Shown: positions 27,881 to 36,995, counted from the first letter of the stretch. The stretch: 64,000 nt of DNA from Clostridium tetanomorphum (GCF_017873215.1 NZ_JAGGKA010000018.1:36960-100959), one strand, 5' to 3'. Numbers and translations are program-made. The notes: a model not told the origin generated them from the letters alone.

Positions 27881-29425
27881 ATGAAAGAATTTAAAGAAGT
27901 TATTTTAACTGGAAATGATTTAACATTAGAAGAAATGGTAGCAGTATCTAGAAAAGGATGTAAAGTAGCTTTAAGTGAAGAAGCTAAAAAATCTGTTTTA
28001 GAATCAAGAAAAATTATTGATGATATAGTAGAAAATGAAAAGGTTGTTTATGGCGTAACTACTGGTTTTGGTGAATTTTGTAATGTAAGTATATCTAAAA
28101 AAGATTGTAATACATTACAGGAAAATCTTATACGTTCACATGCTTGTGGATATGGTCCAAAATTCCCAACAGATACAGTAAGAGCTATAATGCTTACTAG
28201 AGCTAATGCTTTATCAAAGGGATACTCAGGAATAAAAATAGAGACTTTAAATACTTTAATAGAAATGTTAAATAAAGGGGTTCATCCATGTATTCCTGAA
28301 AAAGGTTCATTAGGAGCATCAGGAGATTTAGCGCCACTTGCTCACATGGTTTTACCAATGCTTGGACTTGGTGAAGCTGAGTATAAAGGCGAAATAATGT
28401 CAGGAAAAGAAGCTATGGAGAAAGCAGGAATTCCTGTAATTATATTAGATGCTAAAGAAGGATTAGCTTTAATAAATGGTACTCAGGTATTAACAGCTAC
28501 TGGAGCATTAGCTGTATATGATGCAATAGAATTATTAAAGGTTAGTGATATTGCAGCTGCATTAAGTATGGAAGCATTAAGAGGTATAAGAGATGCTTTT
28601 GATCCTAGAACTCACGTTATAAGAGCCCATGCAGGACAAATGGCTACAGCAAGAAATATATTAAAATTAGTCGAAGGAAGTACTTATGTAACTAGACAAG
28701 GAGAATTAAGAGTACAAGATGCTTATTCATTAAGATGTGTACCTCAAATCCATGGTGCTAGTAAAGATACAATTGATTATGTAAAAGCAAAAGTTGAAAT
28801 AGAAATCAACTCAGTTACAGATAATCCAATAATAACAAGAGAAGGAGATGTAATTTCTGGCGGTAACTTCCACGGAGAACCAATGGCACAGCCTTTTGAT
28901 TTCTTAGGAATTGGAGCAGCAGAAATTGCAAATGTATCTGAAAGAAGACTTGAAAGACTTATAAATCATCAGTTAAATGACCTACCAGCGTTCCTTGCTA
29001 AGCATGGTGGATTAAATTCAGGATTTATGATTACTCAGTATGCAGCAGCAGCTTTAGTATCAGAAAATAAGATACTTGCTCACCCAGCATCAGTAGATTC
29101 AATCCCATCATCAGCTAACCAGGAAGACTTAGTAAGTATGGGAACTATAGCTGCAAGAACAGCTAGAGATATAATTAAGAATGCTACAAGAGTAATAGCA
29201 ACAGAAATGATGGCAGCTTGTCAAGCTATAGATTTTAGAGCAGATAAAGGCTTTAAGTTAGGAAAAGGAACTGCAGAGGCTTATAAAGTAATAAGAGAAG
29301 CAGTAGATTTTATCGAATACGATACTAATATAGAAATGTATAAAGAATTAGATAAAACTACAGAATTAATTACTAGTGGTAAAATACTAGAAGCTGTTGA
29401 AAAACAAGTAGAATTAGAACATTAA
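27881..29425 (+). CDS. hutH: Histidine ammonia-lyase
   Basis: Removes ammonia from L-histidine to give urocanate, the first step of the pathway; cytosolic tetramer in known members. 514 residues. The MIO-forming triad Ala-Ser-Gly is visible in GSLGASGDLAPLAH. Other active-site blocks: VYGVTTGFGEFCNV (Tyr and Gly loop), QENLIRSHACGYG, LINGTQVLTATGALAVYD, QDAYSLRCVPQIHGA, SVTDNPII and GGNFHGEPMAQPFD. The ATG at 27881 has AAGGAGG 7 nt upstream, whereas the ATG at 27836 has none. Third gene of the racemase-transporter-hutH operon, followed by a strong terminator. Confidence 0.97.
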   Translation: MKEFKEVILTGNDLTLEEMVAVSRKGCKVALSEEAKKSVLESRKIIDDIVENEKVVYGVTTGFGEFCNVSISKKDCNTLQENLIRSHACGYGPKFPTDTVRAIMLTRANALSKGYSGIKIETLNTLIEMLNKGVHPCIPEKGSLGASGDLAPLAHMVLPMLGLGEAEYKGEIMSGKEAMEKAGIPVIILDAKEGLALINGTQVLTATGALAVYDAIELLKVSDIAAALSMEALRGIRDAFDPRTHVIRAHAGQMATARNILKLVEGSTYVTRQGELRVQDAYSLRCVPQIHGASKDTIDYVKAKVEIEINSVTDNPIITREGDVISGGNFHGEPMAQPFDFLGIGAAEIANVSERRLERLINHQLNDLPAFLAKHGGLNSGFMITQYAAAALVSENKILAHPASVDSIPSSANQEDLVSMGTIAARTARDIIKNATRVIATEMMAACQAIDFRADKGFKLGKGTAEAYKVIREAVDFIEYDTNIEMYKELDKTTELITSGKILEAVEKQVELEH

Positions 29426-29434
29426 TAAAGGATA

Positions 29435-29472
29435 AAAACTAGATCTGTAAATTTTACAGATCTAGTTTTTTT
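29435..29472 (+). terminator. Terminator after hutH
   Basis: 17-bp perfect hairpin, AAAACTAGATCTGTAAA (29435-29451) and its complement (29453-29469), followed by Ts. Confidence 0.9.
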
Positions 29473-29491
29473 ATATAGAAAATTGAAGAAA

Positions 29492-29633
29492 AGTTTTCTC
29501 ATTATTAATAAAAAATATCAAAAATGAGAAAAGTGTTTTTCAGTGCAAAATAGGATTACAGTAAGGTGTAATTTATATATATTTAGAAATAATTATCATT
29601 TTTGATAAAAACAAATAAATAGACTTTGGTCTA
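29492..29633 (+). promoter_or_regulatory. Upstream activating region of the sigma54 cdsB promoter (three dyads)
   Basis: Three inverted repeats lie 50-190 bp upstream of the -24/-12 element. They are AGTTTTCTCATT / AATGAGAAAAGT (29492-29503 / 29523-29534), TTATCA-TTTT-TGATAA (29593-29608) and TAGAC-TTTG-GTCTA (29620-29633). This is the usual distance for enhancer-binding activators. Which dyad is bound cannot be told from sequence. Confidence 0.45.
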
Positions 29634-29680
29634 ATTGCTGATGAATATTAGGTCTGAATCAAATTTTGTAAAAAAAAGAA

Positions 29681-29697
29681 TTGGCATATAAGTTGCT
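29681..29697 (+). promoter_or_regulatory. Sigma54 (-24/-12) promoter of cdsB
   Basis: TTGGCATATAAGTTGCT matches TTGGCACRNNNNTTGCW at all but one position. The GG and GC doublets are 10 bp apart as required. It lies 40 bp upstream of the cdsB start. Confidence 0.85.
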
Positions 29698-29736
29698 TTA
29701 AGTTATATGTAAGATTATTTTTGGGAGGTAATAATT

Positions 29737-31005
29737 ATGAAAGATTATAATTTATTAATAAGTATTCTAAAAGATGGAGTAGTTCCAGCATTAGGATGTA
29801 CAGAGCCAATGGCAGTAGCTTATGCTGTTGCAAAAGCAAAGGAATTATTAGGAGAAGAAATAAAGGAATTAAATATAAGTGTAGATAAAAATATATTTAA
29901 AAATGGTAAAGAAGTTGGTATACCAGGCACAGACAAAAAAGGTATTATAATAGGGGCAGCTTTAGCAGTGATAGTAGGAAAATCTGAATATAAATTACAA
30001 GTTATAAAGGATTTAACTAATGATGATATAGAAAAAGCTCTAAATTTAGTAGAAAAAAATATCATTAATTTAAACATAAAAGAAGGAGTAACTGGACTAT
30101 ATATAGAAATAGAAGCAAAAGGAAATAATAATAGTTCAAGAGTTATAATTAAACATAGCCATTTAAATGTTGTGTTGGTTGAAAAAAATGGAAAATGTAT
30201 TTCGGAGAAAAAGGAAGAAAAGATTTCTAAAGTTAATTTAAGAGATAGGATAAGGGAGTTTTCTATAGCAGATTTTAAAGAATTTGTAGATAATGTACCT
30301 TTGGAAAAGATAGACTTTATAAATGAAGGAATACTAATGAATAAAAAAATTGCAGAAGATGGATTAAAATATAATTTGGGATTAGGATTAGGACAGTTAA
30401 TGTATAAAGATAATGCAGATATAGAAAAGTATGCGAAAGCTATTACCTCAGCAGCATGTGAGGCTAGAATGTCTGGACATCCATTACCTGTTATGAGTAG
30501 TGCAGGTAGTGGAAATCATGGATTAGTAGCTATACTTCCTATAGCTTCAGTAGGAGAAAAATTAAAAATAGATAATGAAAAGATTATTCGAGCTGTAGCT
30601 TTGAGTCATTTAGTAACAATATATATTAAAAGTTATACTGGTCCATTGTCCCCAGTATGTGGTTGTGGTGTTGCAGCAGGGGTAGGAGCAAGTGCTGGAT
30701 TATCATATGCTTTAAATGGTAATATTCAGCAAATATGTGGAGCTATTAAAAATATGATAGCTGGAATATCAGGAATGATTTGTGATGGAGCTAAATTAGG
30801 CTGTGCATATAAATTATGTATTTCAGTATCTTCAGCTATAGATGCTACAAAAATGGCATTAGATAATATTTTTGTTCCATCTGGTGATGGCATTTTAAAT
30901 CAATCTGTAGAAAAATCTATACAAAATTTAGGAAAGGTATCTACAGATGGGATGAGTTGTACTGATGAGGTTATTTTAGATGTTATGATGGAGAAATGTA
31001 GCTAA
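29737..31005 (+). CDS. cdsB: L-cysteine desulfidase / L-serine deaminase-like protein (UPF0597)
   Basis: A 422-residue iron-sulfur enzyme of the UPF0597/YhaM-CdsB family, which splits L-cysteine to pyruvate, sulfide and ammonia. Family marks: DGVVPALGCTEPMAVAYAVA at the N-terminus, then SAACEARMSGHPLPVMSSAG, GNHGLVAILPI, PVCGCGVAAGVGASAG and CDGAKLGCAYKLCIS. The Cys residues in ALGCTEP, VCGCG, ICDGAK and GCAYK are candidate cluster ligands. SD TGGGAGG precedes the ATG. A near-perfect sigma54 promoter lies upstream, as described for cdsB of C. difficile (SigL with CdsR). No CdsR-like activator gene is adjacent. The symporter gene follows after 39 bp. Confidence 0.85.
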   Translation: MKDYNLLISILKDGVVPALGCTEPMAVAYAVAKAKELLGEEIKELNISVDKNIFKNGKEVGIPGTDKKGIIIGAALAVIVGKSEYKLQVIKDLTNDDIEKALNLVEKNIINLNIKEGVTGLYIEIEAKGNNNSSRVIIKHSHLNVVLVEKNGKCISEKKEEKISKVNLRDRIREFSIADFKEFVDNVPLEKIDFINEGILMNKKIAEDGLKYNLGLGLGQLMYKDNADIEKYAKAITSAACEARMSGHPLPVMSSAGSGNHGLVAILPIASVGEKLKIDNEKIIRAVALSHLVTIYIKSYTGPLSPVCGCGVAAGVGASAGLSYALNGNIQQICGAIKNMIAGISGMICDGAKLGCAYKLCISVSSAIDATKMALDNIFVPSGDGILNQSVEKSIQNLGKVSTDGMSCTDEVILDVMMEKCS

Positions 31006-31044
31006 AAGCTATTAAAATATAAATATTATGGGGGGAATTATGTT

Positions 31045-32232
31045 ATGAGTAAAGTTAAGGATAGCTTAATTGTAAAGCTATTATTAGCTGTAGTAGGGGG
31101 AATCATATTAGGATTAATATGTTCAGAAGGTCTTATTAAGATAGTAGTAACTTTAAAGTATGTACTGGGACAAATTATTTTTTATTGTATTCCACTTGTT
31201 ATTATAGGGTTTATTGCTCCTTCTATAGTTAAAATGAGAGCTAATGCCAGCAAAATGTTAGGAATTACTGTTGTGATAGCGTATATTTCTTCTGTAGGGG
31301 CAGCTTCATTTTCTGCTATTGCTGGTTATGCAATTATTCCCAAATTGTCTATAAGTAATAATGTAGATGGATTAAAGGAATTACCTAAAATACTATTTAA
31401 ATTAGATATTCCACCGGTTATGTCAGTAATGACAGCTTTAGTTACAGCTATTTTAATTGGTCTGGCCACGGCTTGGACAAATTCTGATTTAGTAGAAAAA
31501 CTTTTAGATCAGTTTCAGAATATAATGTTATCAATAGTAAGTAAAGTAGTAATTCCAATTCTTCCATTTTTTATAGCTACTACTTTTGCTTCATTATCTT
31601 ATGAAGGAAGCATAACTAGACAATTACCTGTGTTTATTATAGTTATATTATTAGTGTTAATAGGACATATTATATGGCTTACAATTTTGTATAGTATTGG
31701 TGGAACAGTGTCAAAAAAGAATCCATTAGAAGTAGTTAAATATTATGGTCCAGCATATTTAACTGCAGTAGGTACTATGTCTAGTGCAGCAACATTACCA
31801 GTAGCGCTTAAATGTGCCCATAAGTCGTCAGCTTTAAAGGAGGATATAGTAGATTTTGCTATACCATTATGTTCTACTATACATCTTTGTGGCTCTGTAT
31901 TAACAGAGGTATTCTTTGTTATGACTGTTTCTAAAGTAGTATATGGCACATTGCCATCAATTGGTAATATGATTCAATTTATAATATTGCTTGGAATATT
32001 TGCAATAGGAGCTCCAGGAGTACCAGGTGGAACTGTAATGGCATCTTTAGGATTAATTACTGGAATTTTGGGATTTAAGGATTCAGCAGTAGCTTTGGTA
32101 TTGACTATATTTGCACTACAAGATAGTTTTGGAACAGCTTGTAATATAACAGGAGATGGGGCTATAGCTCTTATGTTAACTGGGATAGTTGATAAACATA
32201 AAATATCTGATAAGTCCACTGTATCAAGTTAA
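31045..32232 (+). CDS. Dicarboxylate/amino-acid:cation symporter (DAACS/SDF family)
   Basis: A 395-residue Na+-coupled symporter of the GltP/SstT family with about eight membrane helices and two hairpins. Family signatures: TMSSAATLPVALK (HP1 serine-rich motif), FAIGAPGVPGGTVMASLG and FGTACNITGDGAIALM (helix 8 substrate-site region with Asn and Asp). Since it is cotranscribed with cdsB from a sigma54 promoter, cysteine or serine uptake is the likely role; this rests on context. SD GGGGGGAAT precedes the ATG. Confidence 0.88.
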   Translation: MSKVKDSLIVKLLLAVVGGIILGLICSEGLIKIVVTLKYVLGQIIFYCIPLVIIGFIAPSIVKMRANASKMLGITVVIAYISSVGAASFSAIAGYAIIPKLSISNNVDGLKELPKILFKLDIPPVMSVMTALVTAILIGLATAWTNSDLVEKLLDQFQNIMLSIVSKVVIPILPFFIATTFASLSYEGSITRQLPVFIIVILLVLIGHIIWLTILYSIGGTVSKKNPLEVVKYYGPAYLTAVGTMSSAATLPVALKCAHKSSALKEDIVDFAIPLCSTIHLCGSVLTEVFFVMTVSKVVYGTLPSIGNMIQFIILLGIFAIGAPGVPGGTVMASLGLITGILGFKDSAVALVLTIFALQDSFGTACNITGDGAIALMLTGIVDKHKISDKSTVSS

Positions 32233-32332
32233 AATGTCTATATATAATTTTTTGAAATTAGCAATTAAAAGTTTTTATTTAGTTGAAAATTGACAATGGA
32301 AGATTAAAAAGAATTTTTAAAAGAGAAATAAT

Positions 32333-32397
32333 AAAGAATAAATATGAGAAGAATCTTTGCTATAAGCAAAAATTCTCTCCTTATTTATTCTTTATTA
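32333..32397. repeat. Long imperfect hairpin between convergent genes
   Basis: AAAGAATAAATA...GAATCTTTGCT folds back on AGCAAAAATTC...TTATTTATTCTTT with a 3-nt loop and two small bulges. It lies between the symporter (+) and amidohydrolase (-) genes. It may terminate both and resembles the other intergenic hairpin elements in the window. Nothing else is seen in 32233-32483. Confidence 0.5.
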
Positions 32398-32483
32398 TTT
32401 AAGCTTTTGTAGAGTATTAGAATCAAATCTTTCTTAACTATAAATTGTTCTCTGTAAATTAAAAAAGCCAGTAGTGATTTTTG

Positions 32484-33770
32484 CTATTTAAAAAGTTTAT
32501 CTAAAGATTCTTTTAGTGGAATTTCAATGCTTTTTTCCATATCCATAGATATAAGTTTACCATCTTTAACTAGTTTTTTACCACCAACAAATACATCTTT
32601 TATATTACCATTTATGTCTGTAATTTTTAAATCGCAGAAATTATTTATCTCTATATCTCCAATGAAACCATTATTAAATTTTAAAGGAAATTTTCCAAGG
32701 TTCTCTATAATATTAGTATTTATATCTTTATATTTACTTTTTAAGAAATCACGTTCTCCAGTAATGGATAAATTATCATTGCTAGCTTCTCCGTCAGTGC
32801 CCAAATATATTTTTATATCTTTTTCTAAAAGCTTTTTTAGATTGGCTTCACCAGCTTTTATTCTATCATTCATTCTAGGATTTAAAACAACTTTCATATC
32901 ATATTTTTTTATTATATCTCTTTCATTATCATTAATCCAAATACAATCAGATAAAATAACATGTTCTAAACTTTTGATTTGCTTATTTTTTAATAAAGAT
33001 TCTAGAAATTCTATAGGACGAAGACCATAAAGTTTAAGAGATAAATCAACGTCACCTTCATCTTCTGATAAATGGAACTGTATGTATTTTCCAGAATCAA
33101 AGGCTAGATTTATACCTTTTATAATAGCTTCTTTTGTTGATGCATGTATACTATGAAGTGATGGGGCCACTATAATATTAGGAGAACAAATTTCTCCTGA
33201 AAGCATCATAAAATTAATCTCAGCTTCATCAGGACTTTCATTATAGCTTTTTTGAGAAGCTTTTTTAGCTTCGTAAGCGTCTTCATTTATTATGTCATAG
33301 TTCATTCTTCCAAAGTACAATCTTATTCCTACATCTTTTGCTGCTCTTATAACTTCTTTATCTAAAAGATTTCCTTTATTTCCATGGCAGTAGAAAGAAA
33401 CCATAACAGAGGTAACACCTAAAGTAAGCATTCTAGAAAAGGCTCTAAGGCAACCCAAGTATATATGTTCAGGTTCTAATTTAATACTATATTTGTAAAT
33501 AGTGTTTCTACACCAAGTCCCTAAATCCCAAGATTTATCTACTATATCTGTATAAATGGATTGCTCTGGATGTGAGTGACAATTGAAGTCGCCAGCATTA
33601 ATAATAAAATTATCTTCATAATTTATTATTTTTCCTTGAAAGTTTTCTAGTATATCACCATTTAAATTTACGTTTTCTATTAAGCCAGTATTTAAATCAC
33701 TTAATATGTAGCCTTTAGTAATGACATCTCCTTTTTTTATATTACCAGTTATTAAAGCTTTCCTATCCAT
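32484..33770 (-). CDS. Metal-dependent amidohydrolase/deaminase (TRZ/ATZ/HutF-like group)
   Basis: A 428-residue enzyme of the amidohydrolase superfamily. Metal and catalytic motifs are in order: FNCHSHPEQS (HxH), QFHLSEDEGD (His plus Glu), EHVILSDCIWI (His) and LGTDGEASNDN (Asp). The small beta-sandwich domain is formed by both ends. Closest in style to cytosine/guanine/atrazine deaminases and HutF. HutF (formiminoglutamate deiminase) would fit the hut setting, but nothing seen here is diagnostic and FtcD already does that job. SD AGGATGGGAT lies ahead of the ATG. It is transcribed against its neighbours and shares no promoter with them. Confidence 0.75.
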   Translation of the reverse strand: MDRKALITGNIKKGDVITKGYILSDLNTGLIENVNLNGDILENFQGKIINYEDNFIINAGDFNCHSHPEQSIYTDIVDKSWDLGTWCRNTIYKYSIKLEPEHIYLGCLRAFSRMLTLGVTSVMVSFYCHGNKGNLLDKEVIRAAKDVGIRLYFGRMNYDIINEDAYEAKKASQKSYNESPDEAEINFMMLSGEICSPNIIVAPSLHSIHASTKEAIIKGINLAFDSGKYIQFHLSEDEGDVDLSLKLYGLRPIEFLESLLKNKQIKSLEHVILSDCIWINDNERDIIKKYDMKVVLNPRMNDRIKAGEANLKKLLEKDIKIYLGTDGEASNDNLSITGERDFLKSKYKDINTNIIENLGKFPLKFNNGFIGDIEINNFCDLKITDINGNIKDVFVGGKKLVKDGKLISMDMEKSIEIPLKESLDKLFK

Positions 33771-33897
33771 ATTTATCCCATCCTTTGCATTTAAATTTTA
33801 AATATATTTATATTCTGAATATGTATTCTACAATCAGATATGTATTCCTCTAAAACTTTCGTTAAAAATTAAAAAATTTTAATAATTTTGAAAAAGG

Positions 33898-33931
33898 CCT
33901 GCAAAATTTGCCGTTTTGTAAAATTTGCAGG
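33898..33931 (+). promoter_or_regulatory. Candidate enhancer site of gltS copy 3
   Basis: CCTGCAAAATTTG (33898-33910) and AAAATTTGCAGG (33920-33931) form an 11-of-12 dyad, and TG(C/T)AAAATTTG also occurs as a direct repeat inside it. It lies 52-85 bp upstream of the sigma54 element. Confidence 0.5.
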
Positions 33932-33982
33932 GTGAAAAATGTTGAAAAAAATAAATTTAGTTAATATTCAGGCAATTTTTCA

Positions 33983-33999
33983 TTGGCATGATAAATGCT
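33983..33999 (+). promoter_or_regulatory. Sigma54 (-24/-12) promoter of gltS copy 3
   Basis: TTGGCATGATAAATGCT matches TTGGCACRNNNNTTGCW except for two positions, with GG and GC correctly spaced. It lies 40 bp upstream of the gltS start, the same distance as at cdsB. Confidence 0.75.
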
Positions 34000-34038
34000 A
34001 ATAAATATAATAAATAAAAAGATAAAGGAGGAGTTATT

Positions 34039-35268
34039 ATGAAAACAGAAATTATAAAAGGCGTATTAACTTTAAAAATTGACATGGTGTCTACACTTAC
34101 TTTAGCATTATTATTATTATTTTTAGGTAATTATTTAAGAAAAAAGGTTAATTTTTTTGAAAGATTTTGTATACCTGCTCCAGTAATAGGTGGTTTATTA
34201 TTTTCAATTTTAGCTTTGATTTTAAAACAAAGTAATATTATAACTATAAGTATGGATACAACTTTCCAATCACCTTTTATGATTGTATTTTTTACTACAA
34301 TAGGTCTAGGTGGAAGTTTTGGACTTGTAAAAAAAGGTGGAAGATTATTACTTATATATTGGCTTTTATGCTGTATACTTGCAGTAATGCAAAATGTTAT
34401 AGGAGTATCTATGGCTAAATTAACTGGATTACATCCATTGCTTGGAGTTTTAATGGGGGCTGTATCTATGGAAGGTGGACATGGAGCAGCAGCAGCATTT
34501 GGACCTACCGTTGAAGGATTAGGAGTATCAGGGGCTACAACTGTAGCAGTAGCAGCTGCAACTTTTGGACTTATATCAGGAGGATTAATTGGTGGCCCAA
34601 TAGCAAAACATTTAATTGATAGATACAATTTGAAGCCAACAGAAGAAAGTGAATTAGAATCAGAATCTTATAGGGAAATAGCAGGAATATCTGAAAAGGC
34701 TAGTGTAACTTCACACATATTTTTAATTCAATTAGCTGTAATATCTGTTTGTATGACTATTGGATCTATTGCGTGTGCATGGATAGCTAAGACAGGTACA
34801 GTATTACCAGGATATGTAGGAGCTATGTTTACAGCAGTTATATTTAGAAATATAAATGATAAATTAAAGTTAGTTAAATTAGATTTCTACACTATAGATT
34901 TAATTGGAGATGTAGCTTTAGGAATATTCTTATCTATGGCTTTAATGACTTTAAAACTTTGGGAATTAGCAAGTCTTGCAGGACCAATGCTTATAGTAGT
35001 AATTAGCCAAGTAGTATTTATATCATTATATACTATATTTGTAGTATTTAGATTATTAGGTAAAAACTTTGACGCAGCAGTTATGGCAGCAGGTATGGCT
35101 GGACATGGACTTGGAGCTACTCCAAATGCTATAGCTAATATGAGCGCTGTTACAGAAAAATATGGACCATCAACAAAAGCGTTCTTAATAGTTCCTTTAG
35201 TTGGAGCGTTTTTAATAGATTTAGTTGGTATACCTAATATAGTATATTTTATAAATATATTTAAATAG
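34039..35268 (+). CDS. gltS: Sodium/glutamate symporter GltS (copy 3, divergent)
   Basis: Third ESS-family glutamate carrier, 409 residues. It keeps the two signature loops in altered form (SMEGGHGAAAAFG and AGHGLGATPNAIANM) and differs clearly from the tandem pair at 6266-8952. It has a ~10-residue N-terminal extension before LKIDMVSTLTLALL. SD AAAGGAGGAG precedes the ATG. Expression should depend on sigma54 and an activator, such as the NtrC-type regulator at 14758. No terminator separates it from ftcD copy 2, so some read-through is possible. Confidence 0.92.
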   Translation: MKTEIIKGVLTLKIDMVSTLTLALLLLFLGNYLRKKVNFFERFCIPAPVIGGLLFSILALILKQSNIITISMDTTFQSPFMIVFFTTIGLGGSFGLVKKGGRLLLIYWLLCCILAVMQNVIGVSMAKLTGLHPLLGVLMGAVSMEGGHGAAAAFGPTVEGLGVSGATTVAVAAATFGLISGGLIGGPIAKHLIDRYNLKPTEESELESESYREIAGISEKASVTSHIFLIQLAVISVCMTIGSIACAWIAKTGTVLPGYVGAMFTAVIFRNINDKLKLVKLDFYTIDLIGDVALGIFLSMALMTLKLWELASLAGPMLIVVISQVVFISLYTIFVVFRLLGKNFDAAVMAAGMAGHGLGATPNAIANMSAVTEKYGPSTKAFLIVPLVGAFLIDLVGIPNIVYFINIFK

Positions 35269-35287
35269 TAAATTTTATAAATTCATA

Positions 35288-35372
35288 ACGTCTATAAATT
35301 AAATAAAAAAATATAACGTTTTCAAAATTTTTATAAAAATTAGACGATTTATTGATGTATATATAGTATAAT
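35288..35372 (+). promoter_or_regulatory. ftcD copy 2 promoter with SARP-type direct repeats
   Basis: TAGACGA (35341-35347), 4 bp, TTGATGT (35352-35358), 8 bp, TATAAT (35367-35372), the same geometry as at hutU and the racemase operon. An inverted half-site, ACGTCTA, lies upstream at 35288-35294. Confidence 0.65.
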
Positions 35373-35458
35373 AAAATCAGAAAAAACAAAATATTATGTT
35401 TTTATAGCAAGATAAGCTTAAATATATTTTAGTATCAAATATTGAGGAGGAATATAAA

Positions 35459-36352
35459 ATGGCAAAATTAGTTGAATGTGTACCAAATTTTAGTGAAGGA
35501 AGAGATAAGGTACTTGTTGAAAAAATAGTTGATGAAGTAAGAAAAGTTAAAGGAGTAAAATTACTAGATTACTCATCAGATGAAGATCATAATAGAACAG
35601 TTGTTACAATGATAGGAGCACCTGAGTTAGTAAAAGAAGCAGTTATAAATGCAGCAAAGGTTGCAACTGAACTTATAGATATGACTAAACATGAAGGTGG
35701 ACATCCAAGAATGGGAGCTACAGATGTTATTCCTTTTACACCAGTAGCAGATGTTACAATGGAAGAATGTATCCAGTTAGCTAAAGAAGTTGGAGAAGTT
35801 ATTGGTGGCCTAGGAATTCCTGTTTATTTATATGAAGATGCAGCAACAAAACCAGAAAGAAAGAACTTAGCAGATGTAAGAAAAGGACAGTATGAAGGAT
35901 TCTTTGAAAAGATTAAAGCTGAAGAATGGAAACCAGATTTTGGACCACATGCTATGAATGCAAAGAGTGGATGTACAGCAGTAGGAGCTAGAGTTTCATT
36001 AGTAGCATTTAATGTTAATTTAGGAACTGATAATGTAGAGATAGCAAGTGCTATAGCTAAAAAGATAAGATTTATCGGTGGTGGATTAAGATTTGTTAAA
36101 GCTATAGGATTAAAACTTGAAGAAAGAAATATAGCACAGGTTTCAATGAATCTTGTTAATTATGAAAAAACAGCAGTATATAGAGCTTTTGAAATGATTA
36201 AAATGGAAGCAAAAAGATATGGGGTTCCAATAGTTGGAAGTGAAGTAATAGGAACTGTTCCAATGAAAGCTTTAATGGATTGTGCTGAATACTACTTACA
36301 AATAGAAAACTTTGATATAAATCAGATTTTAGAAAAAAGATTGCTTGAGTAA
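35459..36352 (+). CDS. ftcD: Glutamate formimidoyltransferase (copy 2)
   Basis: Second single-domain formiminotransferase, 297 residues: MAKLVECVPNFSEGRDK, GGHPRMGATDVIPFTPV, YLYEDAATKPERKN, RKGQYEGFF and GGGLRFVKAIGLK. It transfers the formimino group to tetrahydrofolate. SD GAGGAGG precedes the ATG. It has its own repeat-containing promoter and is followed on the same strand by folT, fhs and fchA, so it heads a folate-C1 module. It is closer to the mainstream FtcD sequence than copy 1. Confidence 0.94.
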   Translation: MAKLVECVPNFSEGRDKVLVEKIVDEVRKVKGVKLLDYSSDEDHNRTVVTMIGAPELVKEAVINAAKVATELIDMTKHEGGHPRMGATDVIPFTPVADVTMEECIQLAKEVGEVIGGLGIPVYLYEDAATKPERKNLADVRKGQYEGFFEKIKAEEWKPDFGPHAMNAKSGCTAVGARVSLVAFNVNLGTDNVEIASAIAKKIRFIGGGLRFVKAIGLKLEERNIAQVSMNLVNYEKTAVYRAFEMIKMEAKRYGVPIVGSEVIGTVPMKALMDCAEYYLQIENFDINQILEKRLLE

Positions 36353-36479
36353 TTTGAATTGAAAATTCCTTTAAATATATAAATAAGTGTTGTTTTTAAA
36401 GATTATTTTACTACATTATAATACATTACTAGAAAAAATGAAAGTATATTTATAAAATCTCGATAAATGGGGGATAAAA

Positions 36480-36995
36480 GTGAAGACGAAGAAAATAGTT
36501 TATGCAGCTTTATTTATAGCAATAGGAGTAATAATAAGTAGATTTTTTTCAATCCAGTTGCCTATTTTAAGAATAGGATTTGGATTTATACCAACAATGT
36601 TAGCAGGAGTATTCTTTGGACCTTTCTTTGGAGGAATAGTAAATGCTGTTATAGATGTTGTAGGAGTAACACTTTTTCCTATGGGATCTTTCTTTATAGG
36701 ATTCACAATAAGTGCATTTTTATGCGGAGTTATATATGGAATTTTCTTTTACAAAAAGGAAATTACATATAAAAATGTTATAATATCAGTAATATTAAAA
36801 ATAGTTTTAGTTGATATGTGTCTAAATACTTTATGGTTATCTATGATGACAGGAAAAGCTTTTATGGTATTATTACCTATAAGACTTGTAAAAAATATAA
36901 TTTTTATTCCAATAGAAAGCATAGTGTTTATGACAATTGTATATTCTCTTAAAAATACTTCTTTGGTTAGAAAAATAAATAATGTTCTTCAATAA
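36480..36995 (+). CDS. folT: Folate-family ECF transporter S component
   Basis: A 171-residue membrane protein with about five or six hydrophobic helices, the size and look of ECF S components. It begins KKIVYAALFIAIGVIISRFF and contains RIGFGFIPTMLAGVFFGPFFGG, typical of the folate (FolT) group. It binds folate at the membrane and works with the shared EcfAA'T module, which is not in this window. GTG start with GGGGG six nt upstream. Position between ftcD copy 2 and fhs supports folate supply for formimino transfer. Confidence 0.82.
   Translation: MKTKKIVYAALFIAIGVIISRFFSIQLPILRIGFGFIPTMLAGVFFGPFFGGIVNAVIDVVGVTLFPMGSFFIGFTISAFLCGVIYGIFFYKKEITYKNVIISVILKIVLVDMCLNTLWLSMMTGKAFMVLLPIRLVKNIIFIPIESIVFMTIVYSLKNTSLVRKINNVLQ

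Noticed and set aside
32484..33770. Firm assignment as hutF
   Set aside because: Motifs are shared by many deaminases and two FtcD copies already process formiminoglutamate.
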